Source: Achromobacter aloeverae (lineage in GTDB: Bacteria; Pseudomonadota; Gammaproteobacteria; Burkholderiales; Burkholderiaceae_B). Taken from it: a stretch of DNA of 64,000 nucleotides. The stretch spans positions 62,001 to 126,000 of the forward strand of contig NZ_PYAL01000007.1 in the NCBI RefSeq assembly GCF_004121055.1. Reading direction: 5' to 3'. Positions within the stretch are counted from its first letter, which is position 1. Each line of letters starts with the position of its first letter. Positions 25,775 through 34,455 of this stretch are shown here, one piece after another. The translations under genes were made by a program, and so were the position numbers. Under the pieces are notes generated by a model. The model was given only the letters and a program-made list of their open reading frames with translations. It was not told the DNA's origin and searched no databases.

Positions 25775-25917
25775 GATGCGGGGCGGCGCTGCTGTTATGC
25801 GCAAGAAGGCTTGAACTGTATCTGTCCTGATGAGCGGACCTGGCGCAACATGGTCGGATTTACTTACCGGGTGGCGACCCATTTCCGCCGCCGTCCGGAC
25901 TGGGACCGGGAGTCTTC

Positions 25918-26844
25918 ATGTTGCGCCGCTATGTCACCGTCGATGTTTTCACCAACCGGATCTTCGCCGGCAACCCGGTGGCGGTCGTGCTCGATGCGCA
26001 AGGCTTGTCCACGCGCCAGATGCAAGCCCTGGCCACCGAATTCGGCTATTCCGAGACCACCTTCGTCCTGCCGCCCGCGGACCCCGGCCATACCGCCCAG
26101 GTCCGCATCTTCACGCCCGACCGCGAAATCCCGTTCGCCGGCCACCCCAACCTGGGCACGGCCTACGCCCTCGCCGACGACATGACGGCACGCGGCATCC
26201 CGGTGCCGGACATCTTCACGTTCGAGGAAATCGCCGGCAAGGTGCCCATCGAGCTCTGGCGCCAGGATGGCCGCGTGGTGGGCGCCGAGTTGCGCGCTCC
26301 GGAACCGCTGTCCTGCCGGGCCCAGGTGCGCGCCGCGCAAGCGGCCGCCTGCCTGTCATTGAAGGAGCCCGACATACGCATCGACGCGCATGCGCCCCGG
26401 GTGGTCTCGGTGGGCCTGCCCTTCCTGGTGGTGCAGCTCGCGTCGCGCGACGCATTGGCGCGCATCCAGCCGGACCGCGCGGCGTATTCGCGCGTCCTGC
26501 CGCTGGACGGCGCCCATTCCATCTACGCGTATGCACTGGATGGCGCGCGCGGCGCGCCGGACGTCCATGCCCGCATGTTCACCGGCCGCATGACCGAGGA
26601 CCCGGCCACGGGCAGCGCCACGGGCGCCATGGCCTGCCTGCTGGCGCGCCTGCGGGGGCTCGAAGACCTGGACCTGCTGGTGGCCCAGGGCGATGACGTG
26701 CGTCGCCCCAGCCGCCTGCACGTCCGGGCCCGCGCCCAGGATGGCGCCTGGCACGCCCATGTGGGCGGGCATTGCGTGTCCGCCTTGAATGGCACGCTGG
26801 CGCTGGATGGCGAAATCGACCAGGCGCCGTTGGCCATGGCCTGA
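25918..26844 (+). CDS. PhzF-family isomerase
   Basis: 308 residues, the normal length. PhzF fold with the conserved opening [27 protein letters not shown] and the catalytic acid Glu46 in [12 protein letters not shown]; the second half repeats the fold, with [22 protein letters not shown]. PhzF itself isomerises trans-2,3-dihydro-3-hydroxyanthranilate in phenazine synthesis, but no other phenazine gene is present, so this is one of the many PhzF-like isomerases of unknown substrate. GGGAG precedes ATG 25918. It is a single gene between the DUF2207 gene and the iron-signalling module. Confidence 0.9.
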   Translation: MLRRYVTVDVFTNRIFAGNPVAVVLDAQGLSTRQMQALATEFGYSETTFVLPPADPGHTAQVRIFTPDREIPFAGHPNLGTAYALADDMTARGIPVPDIFTFEEIAGKVPIELWRQDGRVVGAELRAPEPLSCRAQVRAAQAAACLSLKEPDIRIDAHAPRVVSVGLPFLVVQLASRDALARIQPDRAAYSRVLPLDGAHSIYAYALDGARGAPDVHARMFTGRMTEDPATGSATGAMACLLARLRGLEDLDLLVAQGDDVRRPSRLHVRARAQDGAWHAHVGGHCVSALNGTLALDGEIDQAPLAMA

Positions 26845-26938
26845 GGGGTTCCGCCCCCACGCCGCGCGGCTGGCGCCGCCTGCTGCCCCAACAACGCGTT
26901 TGCCCTGGTCCGGCTGAGCCACCTCATCCTGGTCTGTT

Positions 26939-26968
26939 TATAATTGAGGATCATTCTTATTCTCAATT
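26939..26968 (+). promoter_or_regulatory. fecI promoter -10 element overlapped by a Fur-box-like palindrome
   Basis: A consensus -10 (TATAAT, 26939-26944) runs straight into a 27-base palindromic stretch, 26942-26968, with arms AATTGAG and CTCAATT around GATCATTCTTATT. Base composition and symmetry are those of a Fur box, and it occludes the promoter, so iron-loaded Fur would repress fecI. No clear -35 is present. It lies 21 bases before the TTG start of the sigma gene. Confidence 0.65.
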
Positions 26969-26989
26969 CCAGGATACGGCAGGCCTGTT

Positions 26990-27532
26990 TTGGAACCCGA
27001 CGAATCCATCCCTCTCTCCTCCGGCGCCCTCGCCAACGCCGGCCCCATGGCCGTGGCGTCCTTGTACCGGGAGCATCACGGCTGGCTCTTGAACCTGCTA
27101 CGCCGCAAGCTCCACGGACACCACGCCGACGCGCTGGACCTGGTGCAGGACACGTTCGAACGCCTGCTGCGCCAGCCCCGCTGGATCCGGCCGGAACGCC
27201 CGCGCGGCTACCTGAGCGCCATCGCGACGCGGCTGCTCATCGACCGCCACCGTCGTCGCGAACTGGAGCAGGCCTACCTGCAAAGCCTGGCCCTGCAACC
27301 CGAGGCCACGGCCCCCGCGCCGGAATCCGTGCTGCAAGTCATCGAACAACTCGCCCAGGTCTGCCGCATCCTTGACCGCATGCCGGCGCGGATGAACCGC
27401 ATCTTCCTGCTTGCGCGCATCGACGGCCTGCCTTACGCGGATATCGCCCAGGCGCTGAACGTCAGCGTGAACGTGGTACAGAAAGACCTGGTCCAGGCCT
27501 GGCAGCGGCTCTATCTTGCCTTCGATGCCTGA
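26990..27532 (+). CDS. FecI-type ECF sigma factor (iron-responsive)
   Basis: 180 residues from TTG 26990; an internal ATG at 27047 (MAVASLYREHHGW) is the alternative and would give a more typical N-terminus. Region 2 (SLYREHHGWLLNLLRRKL...LDLVQDTFERLLRQP, RGYLSAIATRLLIDRHRRRELE) and region 4 (RIFLLARIDGLPYADIAQALNVSVNVVQKDLVQAW) are of the FecI subgroup. These sigma factors direct polymerase to the adjacent TonB-dependent receptor gene when its siderophore is bound. Here the order is fecI, fecR, receptor, all on one strand, with fecI and fecR overlapping by 8 bases. A Fur-box-like site covers the promoter. Confidence 0.92.
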   Translation: MEPDESIPLSSGALANAGPMAVASLYREHHGWLLNLLRRKLHGHHADALDLVQDTFERLLRQPRWIRPERPRGYLSAIATRLLIDRHRRRELEQAYLQSLALQPEATAPAPESVLQVIEQLAQVCRILDRMPARMNRIFLLARIDGLPYADIAQALNVSVNVVQKDLVQAWQRLYLAFDA

Positions 27533-28538
27533 GCGTTCCGTCGCCCCACCGGCCAGCGCACGGCGGCGCGCCATCGCCGAGGCCGCCGAATGGCTGGTCC
27601 GCCTGCAAGCCGGGGCCGATGCCGCGACCTTGGAAGCCTGGCGGCGCTGGCACGACGCGGATGCCGAACATGCCGCCGTCTGGCGCCGCTACGGCGAGTT
27701 GCAACGCATGCTGCCGCCGGCCGCGCAGGGCGCATCGCCTTGCGCCATCTCGCCCGGGGCGCGGGCGCTGAAAGCGGTGGCCGGCCGCCGCGGGCGGCGC
27801 CAGGCCATCAAGCTGCTATGCGGCGGCGCGATCGCCGCGACATCCGGCGCCGTGGCCTGGCGCCTGGCGGCCAGCCATGGCTGGCTGGCCCGGACGCGCA
27901 CCGCGGCGGGCGAACAGCGCGCGCTGACGCTCGCCGACGGCACCCGCCTGCTGCTGAATACGCGCACCGCGATAGACATCCAGGAAAACCACCCCGCCGG
28001 CGCGGACGCCCCCCGCATCGAGGTCATGCTGCACGCAGGCGAAATGCTGGTGGACAACCGCCAGGGCGGCGACGGCGCCGGCCTGCGGCTGCACACCCGG
28101 CATGGCTACGTCGATCCCTACAGCGCGCGCCTGCTGCTGCGCCAATTGCCGGAATGCTCGCCGCCGGAGACCTTCGCGGCCGTACAGGAAGGCACGGCGC
28201 GCGTGGTCGCGGGCGGACGCCTCGATGCCGCGCTGCAAGCCGGCGAAGCGCGCCGCTTCGACGCCGCGGGCTTCCAGCCGCCGCAAGCGTGGCAAGAGCG
28301 CGACCTGGCATGGACCCAGGGCGTGTTGATCGCCGACGGCATGCGGCTGGACGACCTGCTCACGCAGCTCGCCCGCTACCGGCGCGGCTTCCTGGACTGC
28401 GACGAAGCCGTGGCAGCGCGCCGCGTGACCGGGACCTTTCGCATCCACGACATCGACCGCGTGCTGGAGGCGCTGGCCCAGCACCTGGGCTTGCGGCTGC
28501 AATACCGGACGCGCTACTGGGCGATGTTGCGGGCCTGA
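27525..28538 (+). CDS. FecR-family anti-sigma/signal transducer
   Basis: 337 residues. An N-terminal cytoplasmic FecR domain (DUF4880: AEAAEWLVRLQAGADAATLEAWRRWHDADAEHAAVW), one membrane helix (AIKLLCGGAIAATSGAVAWRLAA, with a twin-basic run before it), then the periplasmic FecR domain (RTAAGEQRALTLADGTRLLLNTRTAIDI) and a C-terminal region that contacts the receptor's signalling domain (FRIHDIDRVLEALAQHLGLRLQYRTRYW). It carries the signal from the loaded receptor across the inner membrane to FecI. I chose ATG 27525, which overlaps the fecI stop; a TTG 9 bases earlier is in frame. Confidence 0.92.
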   Translation: MPERSVAPPASARRRAIAEAAEWLVRLQAGADAATLEAWRRWHDADAEHAAVWRRYGELQRMLPPAAQGASPCAISPGARALKAVAGRRGRRQAIKLLCGGAIAATSGAVAWRLAASHGWLARTRTAAGEQRALTLADGTRLLLNTRTAIDIQENHPAGADAPRIEVMLHAGEMLVDNRQGGDGAGLRLHTRHGYVDPYSARLLLRQLPECSPPETFAAVQEGTARVVAGGRLDAALQAGEARRFDAAGFQPPQAWQERDLAWTQGVLIADGMRLDDLLTQLARYRRGFLDCDEAVAARRVTGTFRIHDIDRVLEALAQHLGLRLQYRTRYWAMLRA

Positions 28539-28684
28539 TGGACAGGGCCGCGCTGGCCGATAGTGCTGCCGATGCGCCCGATCGAAGTGAAACGACTTGC
28601 AACTTCCAGGCAGATTCCCGCGAGTCCTTCGTCATGACCGGATGTAGGCCTGCACACCGGCCCAACCCTCAACGAAGATCGCCC

Positions 28685-31204
28685 ATGTTTTCCTCTCCCG
28701 TTTCACGCCCGCCGCGCATTGCGCCCCGGCGCCCCCTTGCACTGGCCCTGGCGCTGGCCTGCAACGGTCTGGTCGGTGCGCCGGCCATGCTGCTGGCCAC
28801 CGCCGCCGAAGCGCAAACGACGGCGCAGCCGGCCTCGCCGGCCCCGGGCCAGCGCGCCGTGGCGCCCGGCCCGACCGTGCGCATCCAGCTCCCCGCCCTG
28901 CCCTTGCGGGAAGCCTTGCTGCGCTTCGGCCAGCAAGCCGGGATCACCATCATCGGCACCGCCGACCTGGGCAAGGACCACAGCGCGCCCGCGCTGGATG
29001 GGCAATACAGGATCGATGAGGGCCTGGACCGGCTGCTGGCCGGCAGCGGCCTGCGCGCCCGCCCCAATGCCAACGGCGAAGGGTATCGACTCGAACCCTT
29101 GCCTCCCTCGTCGGACAGCGTCGCCGCCTTGCCTCCGGTCGCGGTGACAGCCGACGGCATGCGGGAAATCGGCACGCTGTCGTTCGACAGCCGTGCCGGC
29201 ACCAAGACCGATACGCCCCTGGTGGAAACGCCCCAGTCAATCTCCGTCGTCAACCGCGAAATGATGGACATGCTGGGCGCCACCAACTCCGCCGATGCCT
29301 TGCGCTATAGCGCGGGCGTGAACATCGGCGGCTATGGCGTCGACAGCCGCGTCGACGAAATCTCCGTACGGGGCTTCCGCACGGGCAGCTTCGCCAACAA
29401 CCTCTATCTCGATGGCCTGCGCCCGCCGGGCAGCAGCAGCGGCGCCACGGCCTCGGCCACGCAATTCGACGGCTATGGACTGGAACGGGTCGAAGTGCTG
29501 CGCGGCCCGTCGTCCGTGCTGTACGGCCAGATCGCGCCGGGCGGCCTGATAAATGTGGTCAGCAAGCATCCCACGGACCATGCGCGCGGCGAGGTCGGCG
29601 TCGCCACGGACAACAACGGCCTGGCGCGCTTCAACGGCGATGTCAGCGGCCCCCTCGATGAAGACGGCAAGTGGCTGTATCGCGTGGTCGGCACCGCCTA
29701 TCACAGCAATACCCAGGTCGACCACGTCGATCTCAATCGCGTGATGATCGCCCCCAGCCTGACATGGCGGCCCTCGTGGCGCACCCAGCTGACGCTGCTG
29801 GCCAACTACCAGCAGGATCGCGGCGGCAGCACGTACCAGTTCCTGCCGGCGCATGGCACCTACTACAGCACGCAGTACGGCAAATTCGGCTCCAACCGCT
29901 TCCTTGGCGAACCGGGCTTCAACCGCTATGACCGTACGCAATCCTCCCTGGGCTACGAGTTCAGCCATGCGTTCTCCGACAGCGTGAAGTTCAACCAGAA
30001 ACTGCGCTACATGCGCGTGGACACCGATAACGCCGGGGTCAACCGTTCCGGCGACCTGCTGTCCGATGGCCGCACGCTGCCGCGCACGGCCTCGTCCAAC
30101 GAGATCCGTTCCGAAGGATTCACGATGGACAACAACGTGCAGTACGACTTCGACCTGGGGCCGACGCGCAATACGCTGCTTACCGGGGTCGACTACCGCA
30201 CCCAGACCATACGCGTGGCCTCGGCCAGCGGCAAGGCCGGCACGCTGGACGTTTTCGATCCCGTGTACGGCGGCCCGGTCACCATGGGCAAGATGACCCC
30301 GTCGCGCCGCGCCGATAGCAACCAGACCGGCCTGTACGCGCAGGACCAGTTGCGCTGGGGCCGCTGGGTCGCCACTTTCGGCCTGCGCCACGACTGGTCC
30401 GAGGACAACTCCCTGGTCCGCGCCACCGGCGTGAAGACCCGCTACACGGATGAAGCAACAACCTGGCGCACCGGACTGGTATACCTGTTCGACAACGGTT
30501 TCGCGCCGTATGTCAGCTACGCCACGTCCTTCGAGCCGGTCAACGGCGTCGGCTACGGTGGCACGCCCTTCAAGCCGACCAAGGGCAAGCAGGTCGAGGC
30601 CGGCATCAAGTTCCAGCCCACCGGCAGCCGCAGCATGGTGACGCTATCCGCCTACGAGATCCGCCAGCAGAACATCCAGACACCGGACCCCGATCCCACG
30701 CACCTCTGCGACGGCAGCCAGTGCTACGTGCAGACCGGGGAGGCGCGCGTGCGCGGCCTGGAACTGGAAGGCAACGCGGTGTTGACGGACCAGTGGACCT
30801 TGATCGCCTCGGGCACGTTGATGGACAGCAGGGTCACCAAGAGCAACAGCACGGACCTGGGGAATCAATTGCCCCGTGTTCCCAAGCGCACCGTCAATCT
30901 GTGGCTGGACTACAAGCTGCCCAACGACATCCTGCCGGGCGTCAGCGTGGGCGCCGGCATGCGACATACCAGCGGCGTGTATGGCGACACTGCCAACCAG
31001 TACCACATGGCGGCCGTCACGCTGTGGGACGCGGCCATCCGCTATGACTTGTCGGCGCTGAACCCGGCGCTCAAGGGGCTGCGATTTTCGTTGAACGCCA
31101 CCAACCTGACGGACAAGGAGTACCTGGCGAGTTGCTCGGGTGTGTCCAGCTGCTACTACGGCGCGCGCCGGTCGGTGACGGCCAACCTCAACTACGCATG
31201 GTAG
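28685..31204 (+). CDS. TonB-dependent ferric-siderophore receptor with N-terminal signalling domain
   Basis: 839 residues. Signal peptide (LALALALACNGLVGAPAMLLATAAEAQ). Residues about 60-130 are a secretin/TonB (STN) signalling domain (IQLPALPLREALLRFGQQAGITI), the part that talks to FecR. The plug follows (VETPQSISVVNREMMDML, SVRGFRTG, VEVLRGPSSVLYGQIAPGGLINVVSKHP), then a 22-strand barrel ending in an aromatic residue (TANLNYAW). Plug and barrel are most like hydroxamate-type (FhuE/FoxA/FpvA) receptors, which is a guess at the ligand. A Cys pair in CDGSQCYV lies in a late extracellular loop and another in CSGVSSCYYG near the end. The gene is preceded by 146 bases without a strong terminator, so it may be read both with fecIR and from its own FecI promoter. 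Confidence 0.93.
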   Translation: MFSSPVSRPPRIAPRRPLALALALACNGLVGAPAMLLATAAEAQTTAQPASPAPGQRAVAPGPTVRIQLPALPLREALLRFGQQAGITIIGTADLGKDHSAPALDGQYRIDEGLDRLLAGSGLRARPNANGEGYRLEPLPPSSDSVAALPPVAVTADGMREIGTLSFDSRAGTKTDTPLVETPQSISVVNREMMDMLGATNSADALRYSAGVNIGGYGVDSRVDEISVRGFRTGSFANNLYLDGLRPPGSSSGATASATQFDGYGLERVEVLRGPSSVLYGQIAPGGLINVVSKHPTDHARGEVGVATDNNGLARFNGDVSGPLDEDGKWLYRVVGTAYHSNTQVDHVDLNRVMIAPSLTWRPSWRTQLTLLANYQQDRGGSTYQFLPAHGTYYSTQYGKFGSNRFLGEPGFNRYDRTQSSLGYEFSHAFSDSVKFNQKLRYMRVDTDNAGVNRSGDLLSDGRTLPRTASSNEIRSEGFTMDNNVQYDFDLGPTRNTLLTGVDYRTQTIRVASASGKAGTLDVFDPVYGGPVTMGKMTPSRRADSNQTGLYAQDQLRWGRWVATFGLRHDWSEDNSLVRATGVKTRYTDEATTWRTGLVYLFDNGFAPYVSYATSFEPVNGVGYGGTPFKPTKGKQVEAGIKFQPTGSRSMVTLSAYEIRQQNIQTPDPDPTHLCDGSQCYVQTGEARVRGLELEGNAVLTDQWTLIASGTLMDSRVTKSNSTDLGNQLPRVPKRTVNLWLDYKLPNDILPGVSVGAGMRHTSGVYGDTANQYHMAAVTLWDAAIRYDLSALNPALKGLRFSLNATNLTDKEYLASCSGVSSCYYGARRSVTANLNYAW

Positions 31205-31250
31205 GGGCCCCCCCCCTACCGCGCGGAGCGCGGCCCCCCAGGGGGGCGAC
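31205..31250 (+). terminator. GC-rich hairpin region after the receptor gene
   Basis: Directly after the receptor stop codon are GTAGGGG/CCCCTAC complementary runs, then CCGCGC-GGA-GCGCGG, a short perfect stem. There is no T-run, so intrinsic termination is uncertain. It may instead be a decayed copy of the repeat that follows. Confidence 0.35.
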
Positions 31251-31320
31251 ACCAGCGGACCGGGGGACCCGGATCCGCGGTGTCCTCGATGGGGCCGAGG
31301 TTTTTCTGAAGATTTTCTTG

Positions 31321-31500
31321 TTGCGCTGCGCGCGCCCCCTCAAGGGGCGGCACCGGCGGACCGGAAGGAAAGACCACCCCAGCGCGCTGCGCGCGCGCCC
31401 CTCAAGGGGCGGCACCGGCGGACCGGAAGGAAAGTCCACCCCAGCGCGCTGCGCGCGCGCCCCTCAAGGGGCGGCACCGGCGGACCGGGGGGGCCCGGAT
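31321..31500. repeat. 62-bp intergenic repeat, three tandem copies
   Basis: Three head-to-tail copies, with GGCACCGGCGGACCGG starting at 31349, 31411 and 31473. Each copy contains GCGCGCTGCGCGCGC and the palindromic core CCCCTCAAGGGG. Read on the other strand this is the unit found twice at 20367-20492. A more decayed copy (31201-31280) precedes it. The block sits between the receptor and esterase genes, separating what otherwise looks like one iron-uptake unit. Confidence 0.9.
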
Positions 31501-31578
31501 CCGCTGTGCCCCGGACGTTGGAGTTCTTTAGTGAGGTTATATGCAGCGCGTTCTGAATACACACGAAGGAGTGATTGC

Positions 31579-32781
31579 ATGTCCATGATTACAGCCACTC
31601 GGGCGCGCGCACGCGGCGCCAGCCGGCCGCGGCGCGGCGGTTTCCGGTCCGCGGCCACGGCCGCCGCATCGGCCTTGCTGGTGGCGATGGTCCCCGCCAT
31701 CGCCGGTGCCGCCGCAACGAGCGCGACGGGCACTCCGGTAGGCGCTCCTCCAGGCGCTCCTGCAGGCGCTCCAGTGGGGGCTTCAGTGGGGGCTTCAGTG
31801 GGCGCCCAAGCGGGCGTTCCAGCCCGCCCGCAGGGCACCCATGGCGCGGCGCCGCAAGGCGCCGTCATGCATGGGCGATGGGACGAGCCGGTGGGACCGA
31901 CGGTGGCGGACCGGCCTTCGGCGGATTACCGATACGAGAAGCACCGGCTGGATTCGGCCGACGGCAAGCGCCATTACCGGATCGAGATCGCCATTCCCCG
32001 GCAAGCGGCGCCGGCCGGGGGCCACGCCGCCCTTTACATGCTCGACGGCAACGCGGCCATGGCCACGCTGACGTCCGCCGATCTGCAAGCCATGGGCACC
32101 GCGCATCCTCCGGTACTGGTGGCGATAGGCTACGACATCGACACCCGCAACGACGTGGTAGCGCGCGCCTACGACTACACCCCCCCGGTGCGCGACGCGC
32201 AAGGCCGAGAGATCCCGGCGCCCGTGGTTCGCGGCCGCGTGGGCGGCGGCGCCGACGTCTTCCTCGATTTCATCGAGACCCAGGTGCGCCCGTTGGCGCG
32301 GTCGCGCGCCAGCATCGACCCCGGGCGGGAAATGTTGTGGGGCCACTCCTACGGCGGCCTCTTCACACTACACGTGCTCTACACGCGGCCGCGAGCCTTC
32401 AGCGCCTACATCGCCGGCGATCCCTCCGCCTGGTGGCATGACGGAGCCTTGATACAGGAATGGCGCGCCTTCGATCCGGCGCGCGCCAGCGGATTGCGCG
32501 TAGCCATCCTCGCCGGCACGAAACCGCGTGCGGACGGCAAGGACCATCCAGGCACCTCGTCGCCTACCACGACAACGACGACAACGACGACAACCCCGGC
32601 AACCCCGGGGTCCAGCCCCGACCCGCGCGACGTCGTGGCCGGCATGGCGCAAAAGCTCAGGTCGGCATCCGTCGATGCCACCTACGAAGCATTCCCGCAG
32701 TTCGGACACGGCGAAATGATACGCGCGTCGCTGGCGCGCGCCCTCCAAATCGCTTCGGGAGCGACCTCCATCCAGCCGTAA
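31579..32781 (+). CDS. Exported esterase of the Fes/IroE (PF00756) type, probable siderophore hydrolase
   Basis: 400 residues. A long arginine-rich signal sequence (RRGGFRSAATAAASALLVAMVPAIAGA, possibly Tat), then a low-complexity linker of GAP/GAS tetrapeptides (about residues 51-82), then an alpha/beta-hydrolase domain with the nucleophile elbow GHSYGG and a likely catalytic His in FGHGEM near the C-terminus. Periplasmic enzymes of this group (IroE, Bordetella BfeB) hydrolyse ester-linked siderophores such as enterobactin to release iron. Position after the receptor supports that role; the substrate is inferred. A run of ten threonines (about residue 330) comes from a 9-bp tandem repeat. 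Strong Shine-Dalgarno AAGGAG before ATG 31579. Confidence 0.8.
   Translation: MSMITATRARARGASRPRRGGFRSAATAAASALLVAMVPAIAGAAATSATGTPVGAPPGAPAGAPVGASVGASVGAQAGVPARPQGTHGAAPQGAVMHGRWDEPVGPTVADRPSADYRYEKHRLDSADGKRHYRIEIAIPRQAAPAGGHAALYMLDGNAAMATLTSADLQAMGTAHPPVLVAIGYDIDTRNDVVARAYDYTPPVRDAQGREIPAPVVRGRVGGGADVFLDFIETQVRPLARSRASIDPGREMLWGHSYGGLFTLHVLYTRPRAFSAYIAGDPSAWWHDGALIQEWRAFDPARASGLRVAILAGTKPRADGKDHPGTSSPTTTTTTTTTTPATPGSSPDPRDVVAGMAQKLRSASVDATYEAFPQFGHGEMIRASLARALQIASGATSIQP
31729..31824. repeat. 12-bp tandem repeat in the esterase gene, eight degenerate units
   Basis: Eight consecutive 12-bp units of the type GGCGCTCCTGCA, two of them (31777-31800) identical GGGGCTTCAGTG, encoding a Gly-Ala-Pro/Ser-Val/Ala tetrapeptide array right after the signal peptide. 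The unit keeps the frame, so it forms an adjustable linker. Confidence 0.85.
32569..32595. repeat. 9-bp tandem repeat encoding a threonine run in the esterase
   Basis: Three units ACGACAACG, ACGACAACG, ACGACAACC give most of a ten-threonine run inserted in the hydrolase domain between the nucleophile and the catalytic histidine. This is probably a surface loop, since the rest of the fold is intact. Confidence 0.9.
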
Positions 32782-32895
32782 CGGTGCCGGCGCCGCATGA
32801 CGCCCGCCGCGCGTGCAGGCAATGCGCGCCCGGGAGGGAGGGTGTACGCTAGAAGTCCAGCTCCACCAGCTCTGGCGGACTCCCGGAGTACCGAC

Positions 32896-33405
32896 ATGCC
32901 TACCTCTGCCCTCCCCCTGCCCTTCGTGCGTGCCAGCGCCCTTGGCCTGGCCTTGGCCCTGGCCGGCTGTGCCAGCCCGGACAGCGCCAAGCCCGGCACC
33001 TTGCTGTCCGACATGGAAAAACAGTATGGCCCGCCCAGTACGCAATGCCCGGCGCCCAACGGCGGCCAGCGCGTCGTCTGGTCCCAGCAGCCCGAGGGCA
33101 GCTACGCCTGGAGCGCCGACATCGATTCCGACGGTCGCGTCGTGCGCGTGGCGCAAGTCCTGAAGGAAGAGTTCTTCAAGAACATACAGCCCGGCTGGAG
33201 CCCGGACCAGGTCCGTTGCGTCTTCGGGCCACCGGCGAAGACCAGCGTCACCGGCCTCGGCGAAAAGCGCGAAGAAATCTGGACCTATCGCTATGTGCAG
33301 GACCTGCGCTGGCACATGGTGATGTATGTCTACATGGGCCGGGACGGGAAGGGGGTGACGCACTTCCACACGGGCCCCGACGAACGCTACCAGAGAAGCG
33401 AATAG
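32896..33405 (+). CDS. Small outer-membrane-type lipoprotein (SmpA/OmlA-like domain)
   Basis: 169 residues from ATG 32896, which has GGAG upstream. A lipoprotein signal peptide with lipobox LAGC (Cys at about residue 24). The mature part holds two similar halves: TLLSDMEKQYGPPSTQCPAPNGGQRVVWS and IQPGWSPDQVRCVFGPPAKTSVTGLGEKREEIWTYRY. The phrase GWSPDQVRCVFGPPA is the pattern of SmpA/BamE-like domains (G-x-s-x-x-x-V-x-x-x-x-G-x-P). Such domains are small envelope adaptors. Its role here is unknown; it follows the esterase by 114 bases but need not belong to the iron module. Confidence 0.75.
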   Translation: MPTSALPLPFVRASALGLALALAGCASPDSAKPGTLLSDMEKQYGPPSTQCPAPNGGQRVVWSQQPEGSYAWSADIDSDGRVVRVAQVLKEEFFKNIQPGWSPDQVRCVFGPPAKTSVTGLGEKREEIWTYRYVQDLRWHMVMYVYMGRDGKGVTHFHTGPDERYQRSE

Positions 33406-33498
33406 CGGTCGCCCCCCCACGAGCGGCGCGCCCCTTCCCGCGACCCCGGGGGCCATCCGTCCCAGTCCCAGTCCCGCTACCAGACCGCGGGGCGCGGA

Positions 33499-34455
33499 TC
33501 AATCGCCCGTGAAGGCGAAGCCCATGGTGCGCGCCTCGTAGTACAAGCCTCCGTCCTGCACGATGAGGAAATCGGCGCGGCGCGAACCAGGGTTGTGATG
33601 GGAGTGCGGCGCCCCGGCCGGGGTCACCAGCGTGGCCCAGTCGGACCACGGGCAGTCCTGGCCGTCGACGCGCGAATGGCAACCCTCGCCCGCGACGACG
33701 AGGGTCAGGGCGGCGGAATTGTGCCGGTGCGAGGCCTGCGCGCAACCCGGCGGCAAGGTGTTCAGCGACAGGGTAAGCGCCGGCATCAGGTTGCGCCGCT
33801 GCTGCATCGTCTCGCTGGAGAACACGACCGCCAGCCCCGAGGTCCCCGCGTCCGGCACGCTGCGATGGATGCGGTCGATTTCCGCGGCGATATCCGCGGA
33901 CCTGAAATGCACCGGCGCGTCGCCGGGACGCGACGGGCGCAGGCCATGATAGGCCAGCAAGGGCTCGTCCGTGACCAGCCACAAGACAGCCGCCCGCGGG
34001 CCGCCGGCCCGCAGTATCGCGGCACCCGCCGGCAGGTAGAAGACGTCCCCGCAAGCCCAGTCGAGGACCTCGCCGGCATCGGAGCGCGCCTGCCCGCTAC
34101 CCGCGATCACGTACCAGATCGACCCGCTGGCGACGAAATCCGCATCCAGGCTGGCGCCCGGCGCAATGCGTGCATAGCGCGCCAGCATGAACGGCGTGGT
34201 GGCCGGCCAGGAGCACCCTAGCCGGGCCGATTGGTCGCAGGCAAAAAAACCCGTGGTCGCCGGCCCCGCCGGCCCATCGACGCCCAGCGCGGCAGCGGCT
34301 GGCTCGGTGAAGACCCGCGCCGGCACCGGATCCAGGTGTATGTTGAAGGCATTCGCGGAGTTGAAATAGCGTGCCCGTTCCTGCGCCGCATCCGCCGGCA
34401 TGGCGCAACGTCCCGGCGGCAAGGCCGCCATCGACCGCTCATTTCCAGAACACAT
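33499..34455 (-). CDS. Double-cupin protein (gentisate dioxygenase-like), last gene of the uptake/degradation operon
   Basis: 318 residues. Two cupin barrels: an N-terminal one (GSIWYVIAGSGQARSDAGEVLDWACGDVFYLPAG) without an obvious metal triad, and a C-terminal one with the likely ligands in ASHRHNSAALTLVVAGEG and APHSHHNPGS. Similar bicupins include gentisate and hydroxynaphthoate 1,2-dioxygenases, which open aromatic rings, although those place the iron in the first barrel. Ring cleavage is therefore possible but not shown. I chose ATG 34455: GGAG lies 7 bases before it and it overlaps the permease gene by 17 bases. Starts at 34431 and 34401 are alternatives. The gene is convergent with the lipoprotein gene. 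Confidence 0.75.
   Translation of the reverse strand: MCSGNERSMAALPPGRCAMPADAAQERARYFNSANAFNIHLDPVPARVFTEPAAAALGVDGPAGPATTGFFACDQSARLGCSWPATTPFMLARYARIAPGASLDADFVASGSIWYVIAGSGQARSDAGEVLDWACGDVFYLPAGAAILRAGGPRAAVLWLVTDEPLLAYHGLRPSRPGDAPVHFRSADIAAEIDRIHRSVPDAGTSGLAVVFSSETMQQRRNLMPALTLSLNTLPPGCAQASHRHNSAALTLVVAGEGCHSRVDGQDCPWSDWATLVTPAGAPHSHHNPGSRRADFLIVQDGGLYYEARTMGFAFTGD

Noticed and set aside
25918-26844. Phenazine biosynthesis cluster around the PhzF gene
   Set aside because: No other phz gene is nearby; PhzF-like isomerases are common on their own.
31321-31500. Possible CRISPR array or coding repeat
   Set aside because: Same repeat family with a period equal to the unit length, no spacers; open frames through it are unsupported.
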